Assembly: GCF_030373245.1 (NCBI RefSeq)
Contig: NZ_JAUCZF010000005.1
Span: forward strand, 1 to 64,000
Origin: Hydrogenophaga sp.
GTDB taxonomy: Bacteria > Pseudomonadota > Gammaproteobacteria > Burkholderiales > Burkholderiaceae_C
DNA: 64,000 bases
Direction: 5' to 3'
Part shown: positions 46,143-55,217 of the stretch, piece by piece
Layout: every line of letters begins with the position of its first letter
Numbering within the stretch: the stretch's first letter is position 1
Translations under genes and position numbers: made by a program
The notes under the pieces: generated by a model
Seen by the model: only the letters and a program-made list of their open reading frames with translations
Told to the model about the DNA's origin: nothing
Database searches by the model: none

Positions 46143-46463
46143 ATGTCCCTGGCCGACGAACTCATCAAGCTCGAGCAACTGCGCGAGCGCGGCACGCTGA
46201 GTGTCGAGGAGTTTGATCGCGCCAAGGCCAGGCTGCTCAACCCGGACCCGGTACCTGCCGCGCCTTCTGATCTGGCCAGGGCGATCAACCGCCTGCGACG
46301 CAGTGGCAGCGATCGCTGGATCGCCGGCGTCTGTGGCGGCCTCACTTTGGCCACGGGCGTGGAGTCCTGGGTCTGGCGGCTGCTGATGGTGGCGCTGGCG
46401 TTTGCGGGTGGTCTGGGTGTGGCCCTCTATGCTTTGTTGTGGATTTTTGTGCCGGCTGACTGA
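46143..46463 (+). CDS. SHOCT-PspC domain protein
   Basis: This 106-residue protein has two short domains. A SHOCT motif comes first ([20 protein letters not shown], then [10 protein letters not shown], residues 3-34). A PspC domain follows, with [19 protein letters not shown] and one or two C-terminal membrane helices (about 76-105, ending LLWIFVPAD). PspC proteins belong to envelope-stress systems and SHOCT is an oligomerisation motif. It lies 16 bp after sucB and 26 bp before lpdA, so it is probably co-transcribed with the dehydrogenase genes. Its role there is unknown. Confidence 0.85.
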   Translation: MSLADELIKLEQLRERGTLSVEEFDRAKARLLNPDPVPAAPSDLARAINRLRRSGSDRWIAGVCGGLTLATGVESWVWRLLMVALAFAGGLGVALYALLWIFVPAD

Positions 46464-46489
46464 GCCCGGCGTGCAACTGGAATTTGAAT

Positions 46490-47917
46490 ATGTCTCAACC
46501 TTTTGATGTCATCGTGATCGGTGGCGGTCCAGGTGGCTACATCGCCGCCATTCGAGCAGCCCAGCTGGGTTTCAAGGTGGCCTGCATTGACGAATGGAAA
46601 AATGCCACCGGCGGTCCGGCGCCTGGCGGTACCTGCACCAACGTAGGTTGTATCCCGTCCAAAGCCTTGCTGCAATCCTCCGAGCACTTTGAGCAGGCCA
46701 ACCACCACTTCGCCGATCACGGCATCCAGGTCAAAGACGTCAAGATCGATGTGGCCAAGATGGTGGGTCGCAAAGACACCGTGGTCAAACAGAACAATGA
46801 CGGCATCCTCTACCTGTTCAAGAAGAACAAGGTGAGCTTTTTTCACGGCCGCGGCTCGTTCGTGAAGGCGGTGGAGGCAGGCTTTGAGATCCAGGTCAAG
46901 GGCGCGAAGGACGAGCTGCTCGTCGGACGACAGATCATCGTTGCCACCGGCTCCAACGCTCGCGCGCTGCCCGGCGCGCCGTTCGATGAGGAGGTGATCC
47001 TCTCCAACGACGGCGCGCTGCGGCTGGGTGCGGTGCCCAAGAAGCTGACCCTGATCGGCTCGGGCGTGATCGGCCTGGAGATGGGCTCGGTCTGGCGTCG
47101 CCTGGGCGCTGACGTGACCATTCTTGAAGGCCTGCCGACGTTTCTTGGGGCGGTGGACGAGCAGATCGCCAAGGAGGCCAAGAAGGCCTTCGACAAGCAG
47201 GGGCTGAAGATCGAGCTGGGCGTGAAGGTGGGCGAGGTCAAGGCGTCCAAAAAAGGCGTCAGCGTGGCTTACACCGACGCCAAGGGCGAGGTCAAGAAGC
47301 TCGATGGCGACAAGCTCATCGTGTCCATCGGACGTGTGCCCAACACCATCGGCCTCAATGCGGAGGCGATCGGCTTGAAGTTGGACGAGCGTGGTGCGAT
47401 CGAGGTGGACGAACACTGCCGCACCCATGTCAAGGGTGTGTGGGCAGTGGGTGATGTGGTGCGCGGCCCGATGCTGGCGCACAAGGCCGAGGAAGAGGGT
47501 GTGGCCGTGGCCGAGCGCATTGCTGGCCAGCACGGCCATGTGAACTTCAACACCGTGCCCTGGGTGATCTACACCAGCCCTGAAATCGCCTGGGTTGGCG
47601 AGACCGAGCAGCAACTCAAGGCACGCGGCGCCGTCTACAAGGCTGGCACCTTCCCCTTCCTGGCCAACGGCCGCGCGCGGGCGCTGGGTGACACCACCGG
47701 CATGGTGAAGTTTCTGGCCGACGCCAAGACCGACGAGATCCTGGGCGTGCACATCGTGGGCCCGATGGCATCTGAGCTGATTGCAGAGGCCGTGGTGGCG
47801 ATGGAGTTCAAGGCCAGCGCTGAGGACATCGCCCGCATCTGTCACGCGCACCCGTCGCTGTCGGAGGCGACCAAAGAAGCTGCGTTGGCGGTAGACAAGC
47901 GCACCCTGAATTTCTGA
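46490..47917 (+). CDS. lpdA: Dihydrolipoyl dehydrogenase (E3)
   Basis: LpdA reoxidises dihydrolipoamide with NAD+, using FAD and a disulfide. The 475-residue protein has the FAD motif [19 protein letters not shown], the redox pair Cys49-Cys54 in [13 protein letters not shown], an NAD-binding [17 protein letters not shown] and the C-terminal [13 protein letters not shown] with the catalytic His-Glu. ATG at 46490 is chosen over a TTG two codons upstream. It completes the sucA-sucB-lpdA set, separated from sucB only by the SHOCT-PspC gene. Confidence 0.96.
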   Translation: MSQPFDVIVIGGGPGGYIAAIRAAQLGFKVACIDEWKNATGGPAPGGTCTNVGCIPSKALLQSSEHFEQANHHFADHGIQVKDVKIDVAKMVGRKDTVVKQNNDGILYLFKKNKVSFFHGRGSFVKAVEAGFEIQVKGAKDELLVGRQIIVATGSNARALPGAPFDEEVILSNDGALRLGAVPKKLTLIGSGVIGLEMGSVWRRLGADVTILEGLPTFLGAVDEQIAKEAKKAFDKQGLKIELGVKVGEVKASKKGVSVAYTDAKGEVKKLDGDKLIVSIGRVPNTIGLNAEAIGLKLDERGAIEVDEHCRTHVKGVWAVGDVVRGPMLAHKAEEEGVAVAERIAGQHGHVNFNTVPWVIYTSPEIAWVGETEQQLKARGAVYKAGTFPFLANGRARALGDTTGMVKFLADAKTDEILGVHIVGPMASELIAEAVVAMEFKASAEDIARICHAHPSLSEATKEAALAVDKRTLNF

Positions 47918-47950
47918 AAGCACTTGAACCACCCCCGCGCCGCGCTGGCG

Positions 47951-48004
47951 CGCGTCACCCCCTTGAGGGGGCCAACCCTGCAGCCCGGCGAAGCCGGTTC
48001 TGCG
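47951..48004 (+). repeat. Dispersed intergenic repeat, copy C
   Basis: Between lpdA and zapE: GCGCGTCACCCCCTTGAGGG begins the copy, followed about 13 bases after the G-run by CCCGGCGAAGCCGGTTC. Both parts match copy A in order and spacing. Preceding bases add a further dyad (GCGCCGCGCTGGCGCGC). It could fold at the end of the lpdA transcript. Confidence 0.6.
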
Positions 48005-48061
48005 GGTTGTCTGTTTATGGTGCTGCGCGCTCCGGATCCGTCCTTTCCATTCGCTTGATTC

Positions 48062-49159
48062 ATGTCTGTTCGCAGCACCTACGAAGCCGCGCTGGTTGAG
48101 CGTGGCTACACCACTGACCCGGCGCAGCAGCGGGCGATCGATGCGCTGGAGCGCTGCGCATCCGACTGGACGCATTACAAGAAGCGCCGCTCCAATGCGT
48201 TGAAGAAGGTGTTCGTCAAGCCCGAGATCCCGCGCGGCGTCTACATGTTTGGCGGGGTCGGGCGGGGCAAGAGCTTTCTGATGGACTGCTTCTACAACGC
48301 AGTTCCGATCCGGCGCAAGACGCGCTTGCATTTCCATGAGTTCATGCGCGAGGTGCATCGCGAACTGCGCGAACTCCAGGGCACGCAGAACCCACTCGAC
48401 GAGCTTGGCCTGCGCATGGCCAAACGCTACAAGCTGATCTGCTTTGACGAGTTCCATGTGGCCGACGTGACCGACGCCATGATCCTGCATCGACTGCTGG
48501 ATGCGCTCTTCAAGGCCGGCGTGGGGTTCGTCACCACCTCCAACTTCCATCCCGATGGCCTTTACCCCGACGGCCTGCACCGCGATCGCATCCTTCCCGC
48601 GATTGAACTGCTCAAGCAGCGGCTGGAGGTGGTGAACGTCGACGACGGTACCGACTACCGCCAGCGCTCACTGGCGGTGGTGGATCTCTACCGGTGTCCG
48701 CTCGGGCCAGAGGCCGATGCTGCGCTGGAGCAGGCGTTTGTGCGGCTGGCCGAAGCTGGTGACGAAAATCCGGTGCTGAGGATCGAGTCGCGGCAAATTC
48801 GGGCGGTGCGACGGGCGGGCGGTGTGATCTGGTTTGACTTTCGCACCCTTTGCGGTGGACCCCGCTCGCAAAACGACTATCTGGAGATTGCCAGCCAGTT
48901 CCACACCGTGCTGCTGGCCAACGTCCCCAAAATGTCGGTGCGCCAGGCATCCGAAGCGCGTCGTTTCACCTGGCTGGTGGACGTGTTGTACGACCGCCGG
49001 GTGAAGCTGGTGATTTCGGCTGCGGTGCCGCCCGAGGAGCTCTACACCGAGGGACCGATGTCGCATGAATTCCCGCGGACCGTCTCGCGCCTGAGTGAAA
49101 TGCAGTCTGCCGAATTTCTGGCGCTGGAGCGCCGCACGGTCGACACCGGGCTGACCTGA
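48062..49159 (+). CDS. zapE: Cell division protein ZapE (AFG1-like ATPase)
   Basis: ZapE is a P-loop ATPase reported to associate with the Z-ring; its eukaryotic relative is AFG1/LACE1. The 365-residue protein has Walker A FGGVGRGKSFLMD near residue 62, Walker B LICFDEFHVADVTDAM and the sensor-like VTTSNFHPDGLYPDGLHRDR. This is the standard AFG1 pattern and length. ATG at 48062 is used. Its place after lpdA is the normal Burkholderiales order. It is flanked by intergenic repeats on both sides. Confidence 0.93.
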   Translation: MSVRSTYEAALVERGYTTDPAQQRAIDALERCASDWTHYKKRRSNALKKVFVKPEIPRGVYMFGGVGRGKSFLMDCFYNAVPIRRKTRLHFHEFMREVHRELRELQGTQNPLDELGLRMAKRYKLICFDEFHVADVTDAMILHRLLDALFKAGVGFVTTSNFHPDGLYPDGLHRDRILPAIELLKQRLEVVNVDDGTDYRQRSLAVVDLYRCPLGPEADAALEQAFVRLAEAGDENPVLRIESRQIRAVRRAGGVIWFDFRTLCGGPRSQNDYLEIASQFHTVLLANVPKMSVRQASEARRFTWLVDVLYDRRVKLVISAAVPPEELYTEGPMSHEFPRTVSRLSEMQSAEFLALERRTVDTGLT

Positions 49160-49164
49160 AGCCG

Positions 49165-49524
49165 GCGACGCGCGAAGCGGTGGAGCGCCGGGGGCAGGCG
49201 ATCCGGCGCCGGGCCGCCCTAAGCCGGATCAGCCCCCTCGGGGGGCAGCGACGCGCGAAGCGGTGGAGCGCCGGGGGCAGGCGATCCGGCGCCGGGCCGC
49301 CCTAAGCCGGATCAGCCCCCTCGGGGGGCAGCGACGCGCGAAGCGGTGGAGCGTGGGGGCGTGCGATCCGGCGCTGGGTCGCCCCAAGCCGGATCAGCCC
49401 CCTCGGGGGCAGTGACCCGCGAAGCGGTGGAGCGTGGGGGCGTGCGATCCGGCGCTGGGCCGCCCCAAGCCGGATCAGCCCCCTCGGGGGGCAGCGACCC
49501 GCGAAGCGGTGGAGCGTGGGGGCC
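49165..49524 (-). repeat. Tandem array of about 4.4 units of 81-83 bp
   Basis: This fills the 373-bp gap between zapE and the PP2C gene; no gene is seen in it. Units start at 49165, 49248, 49331, 49412 and 49494 (the last partial), with lengths 83, 83, 81 and 82. Units 1 and 2 are identical over all 83 bases; units 3 and 4 share CGTGGGGGCGTGCGATCC-type changes. Each unit holds GCGAAGCGGTGGAGCG and AAGCCGGATCAGCCCCCTCG. On the minus strand each shows GCCCCCCGAGGGGGC, resembling the dispersed repeats A-C. The array ends 8 bp from the PP2C stop codon. Confidence 0.9.
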
Positions 49525-49532
49525 GAGTTCCC

Positions 49533-50291
49533 TCAGCCCAGCGGTTCCAGCTTGACGATGGTGAGCGAGAGGTTGTCGCCCATGCCTTTGGCGCGGGCGC
49601 GGGCCTTCTGGATCAGGAACTCGCAGGCTTCGCGCGGAGAGAGCATGCTGATGGTGCTGGCCAGTTCCTCGGGGGTGAAGTAGTGCCAGACGCCGTCGCT
49701 GCAGGACATCAGGGCATCACCTGGTACCAGACGCGGTACGACGTGGATGTCCACTGGCGGTTCGTTTTCCGTACCCAGGCAGCCCATGAGGATGTTGGAG
49801 TGCGGGTGGTCCATCGCCTCCTCCTCGCTGATCTCGCCTTGGTTGACCAAGGTCTGCACATACGAGTGGTCCATGGTGCGGAAAACCATGCGGCCGTTGC
49901 GAAAGTGGTAGATGCGCGAATCGCCCGCATGCACCCAGTGGCTGTCGCCCACCGGGTTGATCAAAAACGCGGCGATGGTGCTGTGCGGCTCCTGCTCGGC
50001 AGAGACTGCGGTGAGCTTGATCACCAGATGGGATTCTTCGACGATCTGGCGCAGAAACGCCGCTGCGTCGTCGGTATCCGGATCGTAACGCTCGAACAGC
50101 TGGCGTGCGGTGAGCATCACCTGGTCTGAGGCTTTGCGTCCACCGCTGCGCCCGCCCATGCCGTCGGCCACCACCGCGAGCAGGCAGCCCACATGGCGGG
50201 GGTGCTGCAACATGCAGACTTGGTCTTGCTGGTAGTCGCGGTCACCCCGGTGGATGCCAGTGGAAGCCTGGATGCGGTAGCCTGTGGACAT
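49533..50291 (-). CDS. PP2C-family serine/threonine protein phosphatase
   Basis: This 252-residue soluble, metal-dependent phosphatase has the PP2C motifs RGDRDYQQDQVCML (motif 1), VVADGMGGRSGG (metal-binding Asp and Gly), HAGDSRIYHFRNGRM, MGCLGTE, DALMSCSDGVW and the final DNLSLTIVKLE with a metal Asp. Such enzymes reverse Ser/Thr phosphorylation by Hanks-type kinases; no kinase gene is visible nearby. The ATG at 50291 is used. It is divergent from the helicase gene across 108 bp, and its 3' end abuts the tandem repeat array. Confidence 0.92.
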   Translation of the reverse strand: MSTGYRIQASTGIHRGDRDYQQDQVCMLQHPRHVGCLLAVVADGMGGRSGGRKASDQVMLTARQLFERYDPDTDDAAAFLRQIVEESHLVIKLTAVSAEQEPHSTIAAFLINPVGDSHWVHAGDSRIYHFRNGRMVFRTMDHSYVQTLVNQGEISEEEAMDHPHSNILMGCLGTENEPPVDIHVVPRLVPGDALMSCSDGVWHYFTPEELASTISMLSPREACEFLIQKARARAKGMGDNLSLTIVKLEPLG

Positions 50292-50399
50292 GGGATGTAT
50301 CGGGCCAGTCGGTCAATCGTGAACAATGCGAGCAATGGTAACCAGTAATGCCCGACCCGCTGCCGCCCGGGAGCCCACTTTCGCACACCTGGGGCTCGC

Positions 50400-52424
50400 T
50401 TGAGCTTGCTGAGTGAACGGGTTCGCTCAGCATTCTCGATTGGGGGTGGGCTCACTACCGAGATCGGCGAGCTGCGCAAGCGCGATGGCCAGCTGGCGAT
50501 GGCGCTGGCCGTGGGCGACACCATCGAGGATGGGGCGGTGCTGGTGGTGGAGGCGGGCACCGGCGTAGGCAAGACGCTGGCCTACCTGGTGCCTCTGCTG
50601 CTGAGCGGTCGCAGCGCGCTGCTGTCGACCGCGACCCAGGCCTTGCAAGAGCAACTGGCCTTGCGCGACATTCCCCAGGTGATGCAGGCCTTGGGGCTGC
50701 CGGTGAAGGTGGCGGTGCTCAAGGGACGTGGCAGTTACCTCTGCCTGCACCGGCTGGGCGTGGCGCGTCAGAGCGCGAGCGGCCTGAGAGTCGACCCGGC
50801 GCTGATGAGCGCGCTGGAGCAGGTGCATCGCTGGTCCCGGCAGACGGTGCGCGGCGATTTGGCCGAGTTGACCACGCTGGACGAACGCTCGGCGCTGCGC
50901 CCCTGGATCAGCTCCACCCGAGACAACTGCCTGGGCGCCGATTGCCCCAGCGCCGGGGACTGTCATGTGAACCGGGCGCGCCGCGCTGCTGCCGCCGCCG
51001 ACTGGGTGGTGATCAACCACCATGTGTTGGTGGCCGATCGGATGGAAGCGGCGCTGTCGCCCCACCTGCCAGCAGCGTCGGTCGTGGTGTTCGACGAGGC
51101 CCATGCCTTGTCCGGCGTGGCCCGAGACCTGCTGGCGCCGGCGGTCGGTCGAGGGAATCTGCTGTCGTTGGCACGGGACATCGCGGCGCAGGCACCGCTC
51201 TGGGCGCGTGGCCAGCAGCCTTGGGCGCTGGTGGCGCTGGGCCTGGAGCGCGCTGCTCTCGGCATCACGCGATTGGCCCCGCCAGGGCAGGCCCAGAGCC
51301 GCTGGCAGGCTAGTGTGCCCGAGGGTCTGGACGCCCGCGCCTGGGCGGTTGCGGTGCACCAGACGAGCCAGGCCCTGGGCGCGTCGGTGCAAGCGCTGAG
51401 GTCTACGGCGGATGCCGCGCCCGATCTGCGCCGCCTGTTGGCGCGAAGCGAAACCCTGAGCTCGCGCTGGTCGGGGCTGACGCAGCCCTTGGTAACCGAT
51501 GCACCCACGGACACCGCGCGCTGGATCGGCTGGGCTGGTTCCTGGCGCTTGCAGCAGGCGCCGCTGGACGACAGCTTGCTGCGTCAGGCGCTGGCAGGGT
51601 TGCACCAGGAACCTGGGCGCAGCTGGGTGTTCACCTCCTCCACCCTGTGCCACGAAGCCAACCTGAGTGGATTTACCCGACGGCTTGGGCTGAGCGATGC
51701 ACGGCGGCTGCGCAGCCTGAAGGTGGCCAGTCCGTTCGATCATGCGCGCCAGTCGGCCTTGTATGTGCCGTCGGATCTGCCTGAGCCGGGACATGCCGAC
51801 CATGCCGTTGCCCTGGCAGATCGAGTCGCCGCCTGGGTCAGTCGTCTCGGTGGTCGAACCCTGGTGCTGTGCACCAGCTTGCGGGCGGTGTCCCGCATCG
51901 CGGCACGCCTGCGCGAGCGGCAGGCGTCATCGGGCGGCTGGCAGGTGCTGGCTCAGGGTGAAGCAGCGAAGCGCGCCCTGCTGGCCCGATTCAAGGAGGC
52001 CGGTGCAGGGGAATCAGGCGCGGTGCTGGTCGGCTCAGCCTCGTTTTGGGAAGGTGTGGACCTGCCGGGTGACTTGCTGCAACTGCTGGTGATCGACAAG
52101 CTGCCGTTTCCTTCACCCGACGATCCACTGCTCAGCGCACTGGCCCGGCGATTGCGGATGGCGGGTCAGAGCGGTTTTGAGATCCACTACCTGCCGATCG
52201 CAATTCAGGCTTTGCGTCAGGGGGTGGGGCGCCTGATCCGGTCTGAGAACGACCGCGGCATGGTGGTGGTGGGGGATCGGCGAATGCTGACCCGGTCCTA
52301 CGGGCCCGCGCTGATGGCCAGTTTGCCACTCATGCGATGGCTGGAGGAAGAGGATCAGTTGCTGGCAGCGATTGACGAGCTGGTGCTCACCAGAGCTTCC
52401 ACCACGGACTCTCATCGCGTTTGA
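50400..52424 (+). CDS. XPD/DinG-type ATP-dependent DNA helicase (YoaA-like)
   Basis: This 674-residue superfamily 2 5'-3' helicase with an iron-sulfur domain has Walker A VEAGTGVGKTLAYLVPLL, the cluster cysteines (YLCLHRLG, then NCLGADCP and GDCHVN), DEAH box VVFDEAHALSG and the C-terminal motif RQGVGRLIRSENDRG. Such helicases act in DNA repair and at stalled forks. The start is TTG at 50400; no in-frame ATG lies nearby upstream, so the exact start is uncertain. Its 3' end overlaps the end of convergent bamD by 38 bp. Confidence 0.88.
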   Translation: MSLLSERVRSAFSIGGGLTTEIGELRKRDGQLAMALAVGDTIEDGAVLVVEAGTGVGKTLAYLVPLLLSGRSALLSTATQALQEQLALRDIPQVMQALGLPVKVAVLKGRGSYLCLHRLGVARQSASGLRVDPALMSALEQVHRWSRQTVRGDLAELTTLDERSALRPWISSTRDNCLGADCPSAGDCHVNRARRAAAAADWVVINHHVLVADRMEAALSPHLPAASVVVFDEAHALSGVARDLLAPAVGRGNLLSLARDIAAQAPLWARGQQPWALVALGLERAALGITRLAPPGQAQSRWQASVPEGLDARAWAVAVHQTSQALGASVQALRSTADAAPDLRRLLARSETLSSRWSGLTQPLVTDAPTDTARWIGWAGSWRLQQAPLDDSLLRQALAGLHQEPGRSWVFTSSTLCHEANLSGFTRRLGLSDARRLRSLKVASPFDHARQSALYVPSDLPEPGHADHAVALADRVAAWVSRLGGRTLVLCTSLRAVSRIAARLRERQASSGGWQVLAQGEAAKRALLARFKEAGAGESGAVLVGSASFWEGVDLPGDLLQLLVIDKLPFPSPDDPLLSALARRLRMAGQSGFEIHYLPIAIQALRQGVGRLIRSENDRGMVVVGDRRMLTRSYGPALMASLPLMRWLEEEDQLLAAIDELVLTRASTTDSHRV

Positions 52425-53187
52425 AGCCCTTGGCCATGAACTCGCTCTGCGGGTAGCTGGCCTGCATGACGCGCTGTGCGTCGTCGCGCAGCTGGGTCAT
52501 GCCCAGGGCGTCATAGGAGCGCACGAGGATGTAGAGTGCCTCTTCCAGGGCTGGCGCATCAACAAAGCTGGTCAGTGCAGTTTGTGCGCGGTTGATGGCG
52601 GCCACGTAGGCACCGCGAGTGTAGTAATAGCGGGCCACGTGCACCTCGGACTGCGCCAGCGAGTTGACGATGTATGTCATGCGTGCGCGAGCGTCGGGCG
52701 TGTAGCGGGAATCCGGGAAGCGGGTGACGAGTTCCTTGAATGCCTCAAAGGATTCTTTGGCTGCCTTCTGGTCGCGCTCGGAGAGATCTTGCTGCGCCAG
52801 CGACCCGAACAGGCCCAGGTTGTCGTTGAAGGAGCTCAGGCCCTTGAGGTAAAGCGCATAGTCCAGCGCCGGGCTCGCCGGATGCAGGCGCATGAAGCGG
52901 TCGATCGCGGCCTGGGCCTGGACGGGCTCACCGGCCTTGTAGTGCGCAAACGCTTTGTCAAGCTGGGCCTGTTGGGCCAACGGCGTACCTGCCGCCCGGC
53001 CTTCGAGCTTTTCGTACAGCGTGATGGCTCTTTCATAATTGCCTGCATCGCGCTCGTCGGAGGCTTCGCTGTAGAGCTTGTTGGGGCTCCAGTTCGCGGT
53101 GTTGTCCACGGGTGCGGTGCTGCAGCCGGCCAGCACCAGGGCGGCCAGGCCTGCCCAGTAGCCCACCGATAATCTGTTCGAACGCAT
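52387..53187 (-). CDS. bamD: Outer membrane assembly factor BamD
   Basis: BamD is the essential lipoprotein of the BAM complex that folds beta-barrels into the outer membrane. The 266-residue protein has a lipoprotein signal with lipobox VLAGCST and five TPR-like helical pairs, including KLYSEASDERDAGNYERAITLYEKLE and FPDSRYTPDARARM. The start at 53187 is fixed by the signal peptide and by an AAGGTGGG ribosome site. A perfect TATAAT lies 47 bp upstream. bamD and rluD are divergent, which is conserved in betaproteobacteria. Confidence 0.93.
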   Translation of the reverse strand: MRSNRLSVGYWAGLAALVLAGCSTAPVDNTANWSPNKLYSEASDERDAGNYERAITLYEKLEGRAAGTPLAQQAQLDKAFAHYKAGEPVQAQAAIDRFMRLHPASPALDYALYLKGLSSFNDNLGLFGSLAQQDLSERDQKAAKESFEAFKELVTRFPDSRYTPDARARMTYIVNSLAQSEVHVARYYYTRGAYVAAINRAQTALTSFVDAPALEEALYILVRSYDALGMTQLRDDAQRVMQASYPQSEFMAKGFKRDESPWWKLW

Positions 53188-53200
53188 CAAGCACCCACCT

Positions 53201-54274
53201 TTGCTACGGAAACACCCCGCTTTGGCAGCTGAAATTATATCGACCAGGGACGGCACGCCGTTCTTGAAGGACCCGTTGGCCTTCGAGGCAGAGGAGAGTG
53301 GCGAAGAAGCGGGTGAGGATGCCAGCGCGGCGGCCGAGCTTCGCGCCTGCGACGTGCCTGCTGAACTGCATCGCTGGAGGGCCGACCGGGCGCTGGCGCA
53401 CCTGATCCCGGAGTTTTCACGCTCCTATCTGCAGCAGCTCATGGCCGATGGCGCGGTCATGCTGCAAGGCGCACCGCTGTGGAAGGCCGCGAGCCGCCTG
53501 AGCGCTGGCGACCGGCTGACCGTGGAGCTGCGGCCGACGCCTCAGGCGCAGGCGTTTGTGGCCCAGCCGATGGCGCTGGACGTGGTGTTCGAAGACGAAC
53601 ATCTGATGGTGGTGCACAAACCTGCCGGCCTGGTGGTACATCCCGCCGCCGGTCACTGGAGCGGCACCCTGCTCAATGGGCTGTTGGCCCACCACCCGGG
53701 GGCGGCGACGCTGCCGCGCGCCGGTATCGTGCACCGGCTGGACAAGGACACGTCTGGGTTGATGCTGGTGGCCAAAAGCCGCCTGGCAATGGACGCGCTG
53801 GTGCGGGCCATTGCCGCGCGTGAGGTTCAGCGCGAATACCTCGCGCTGGTGCATGGCGCCTGGCAGGGGGCTTCGGTGCTGGATATCGATCAGCCGATCG
53901 GGCGCGATGTGCACAACCGCCTTCGCATGGCGGTGCTGCGTCCGGAGGCCACCGGAGGGAAGTCTGCCCGCACCACCGTGACGCTGCTGGATACGCAAGC
54001 CCAGGCCAGCCTGTTGGCCTGCAAGCTGCACACCGGGCGCACCCACCAGATCCGGGTTCACCTGTCTTGGATGGGGCACTGCCTGGTGGGCGATGCCGTT
54101 TACGGCGGACGTGTGCTCTGGGGCTTGACCCGGCAGGGCTTGCACGCGCGCCGTTTGCGGCTGGACCACCCGGTGAGCGGTGCTCCGCTGGACTTTGTGT
54201 GTGAGCCACCCGCGGATTTTATGGACGCGCTGTCGCAAAGCGGGCTCCATTACAATCCAGCCATTCCGGGTTGA
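53201..54274 (+). CDS. rluD: 23S rRNA pseudouridine synthase RluD
   Basis: RluD converts uridines in helix 69 of 23S rRNA to pseudouridine. The predicted protein of up to 357 residues has an S4 RNA-binding domain (RADRALAHLIPEFSRSYLQQ) and the RluA-family catalytic core with the nucleophile in HRLDKDTSGLMLVAKS, plus LACKLHTGRTHQIRVHL. TTG at 53201 is the longest start but sits only 13 bp from divergent bamD. TTG at 53264 or 53276 is also possible because the first 40 residues look non-conserved. The C-terminus is complete. Confidence 0.88.
   Translation: MLRKHPALAAEIISTRDGTPFLKDPLAFEAEESGEEAGEDASAAAELRACDVPAELHRWRADRALAHLIPEFSRSYLQQLMADGAVMLQGAPLWKAASRLSAGDRLTVELRPTPQAQAFVAQPMALDVVFEDEHLMVVHKPAGLVVHPAAGHWSGTLLNGLLAHHPGAATLPRAGIVHRLDKDTSGLMLVAKSRLAMDALVRAIAAREVQREYLALVHGAWQGASVLDIDQPIGRDVHNRLRMAVLRPEATGGKSARTTVTLLDTQAQASLLACKLHTGRTHQIRVHLSWMGHCLVGDAVYGGRVLWGLTRQGLHARRLRLDHPVSGAPLDFVCEPPADFMDALSQSGLHYNPAIPG
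53234..53239 (-). promoter_or_regulatory. -10 element for bamD
   Basis: A perfect TATAAT on the minus strand gives a predicted transcript start about 40 bases before the bamD ATG. No good -35 is seen at 16-18 bp spacing, so an activator or extended contacts may be needed. It lies inside the predicted 5' end of divergent rluD. Confidence 0.45.
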
Positions 54275-54479
54275 CGTTGCCAGGCGCGGCGCAATCGGGG
54301 TCCTGCGGTCACGACTTGGCGTTGCAGTTCAACCCCTTCCCGATGTTCCCTTGAGGATTTCCTGATCGGTAACGCCCCATGGCGGCCAGTCAAAACGTGC
54401 CAGCTCCCGTGTATCGAACCGGAGCAGGCGCCATCTTTCGGTTCGCCGGCCAACCGCCGGCTGATGTCAGACACCCGCG

Positions 54480-55217
54480 ATGAACACCTCGGATGCCCGC
54501 CGCGTGCTTGAAACGGCCTTGATCTGCGCTCAGCAGCCCCTATCCCTGCGTGACCTGGGGGTGCTGTTCGATGGCGAACTGTCACCCGATACGCTGAAAT
54601 CGCTGCTGGCCGACCTTCAGCTCGAATGGACGCAGCGCGGCGTGGAGTTGGTGCAGGTGTCCAGTGGCTGGCGTTTTCAAAGCCGTCCCGAGCTGCGGCC
54701 CTACCTGGATCGACTGCACCCTGAAAAGCCGCCGCGCTACACGCGCGCCACGCTGGAAACGCTGGCCATCATCGCCTACCGGCAGCCCGTCACCCGGGGC
54801 GACATGGAGGACATCCGTGGCGTGACGATCAACTCGCTGTTGCTCAAGCAGCTCGAAGACCGAGGCTGGGTCGAGGTCATCGGCCACCGAGAAACCGTGG
54901 GTCGGCCCGCCCTGTTCGCTACCACACGCCAGTTTCTGGATGACCTGGGCCTGTCCTCGCTGGATCAACTCCCGCCGTTGGACGGCACGGATGTCCAGGA
55001 ATCTGCGCTGGACCGGCTCGATTTCGAAGCGCTCTCCGCAGGCAGCGACGCAGAAGCGGAGGAGCCGATGTTGGCCGATTCTCCAGCGGCCGGGCTGGAG
55101 CTGGTCGATGCCTCCACCGGCACACTCGCCGATGCCCCTCCCACCCCGGCATCGCTTGAAGATGCCCCCACTCTGGACAGCCATGAACCCGCAGCAACCC
55201 CCGACCGATCCGCCTGA
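54480..55217 (+). CDS. scpB: Segregation and condensation protein ScpB
   Basis: ScpB is a winged-helix dimer that, with ScpA, binds SMC in chromosome condensation. The 245-residue protein has the core pattern [21 protein letters not shown] and [20 protein letters not shown], followed by IRGV and [18 protein letters not shown], then an acidic, Pro/Ala-rich C-terminal tail of about 80 residues. Neither scpA nor smc lies in this window. The 205 bp upstream hold no gene. Its end overlaps the rluB start by 35 bp. Confidence 0.93.
   Translation: MNTSDARRVLETALICAQQPLSLRDLGVLFDGELSPDTLKSLLADLQLEWTQRGVELVQVSSGWRFQSRPELRPYLDRLHPEKPPRYTRATLETLAIIAYRQPVTRGDMEDIRGVTINSLLLKQLEDRGWVEVIGHRETVGRPALFATTRQFLDDLGLSSLDQLPPLDGTDVQESALDRLDFEALSAGSDAEAEEPMLADSPAAGLELVDASTGTLADAPPTPASLEDAPTLDSHEPAATPDRSA

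Noticed and set aside
49165..49524. CRISPR array
   Set aside because: Units are directly adjacent and alike over their whole length, with no variable spacers and no cas genes.
49346..50129. Open frames reading through the tandem array
   Set aside because: The encoded repeats (VERGGVRSGAG-like) only reflect the DNA repeat and run antisense into the PP2C gene.
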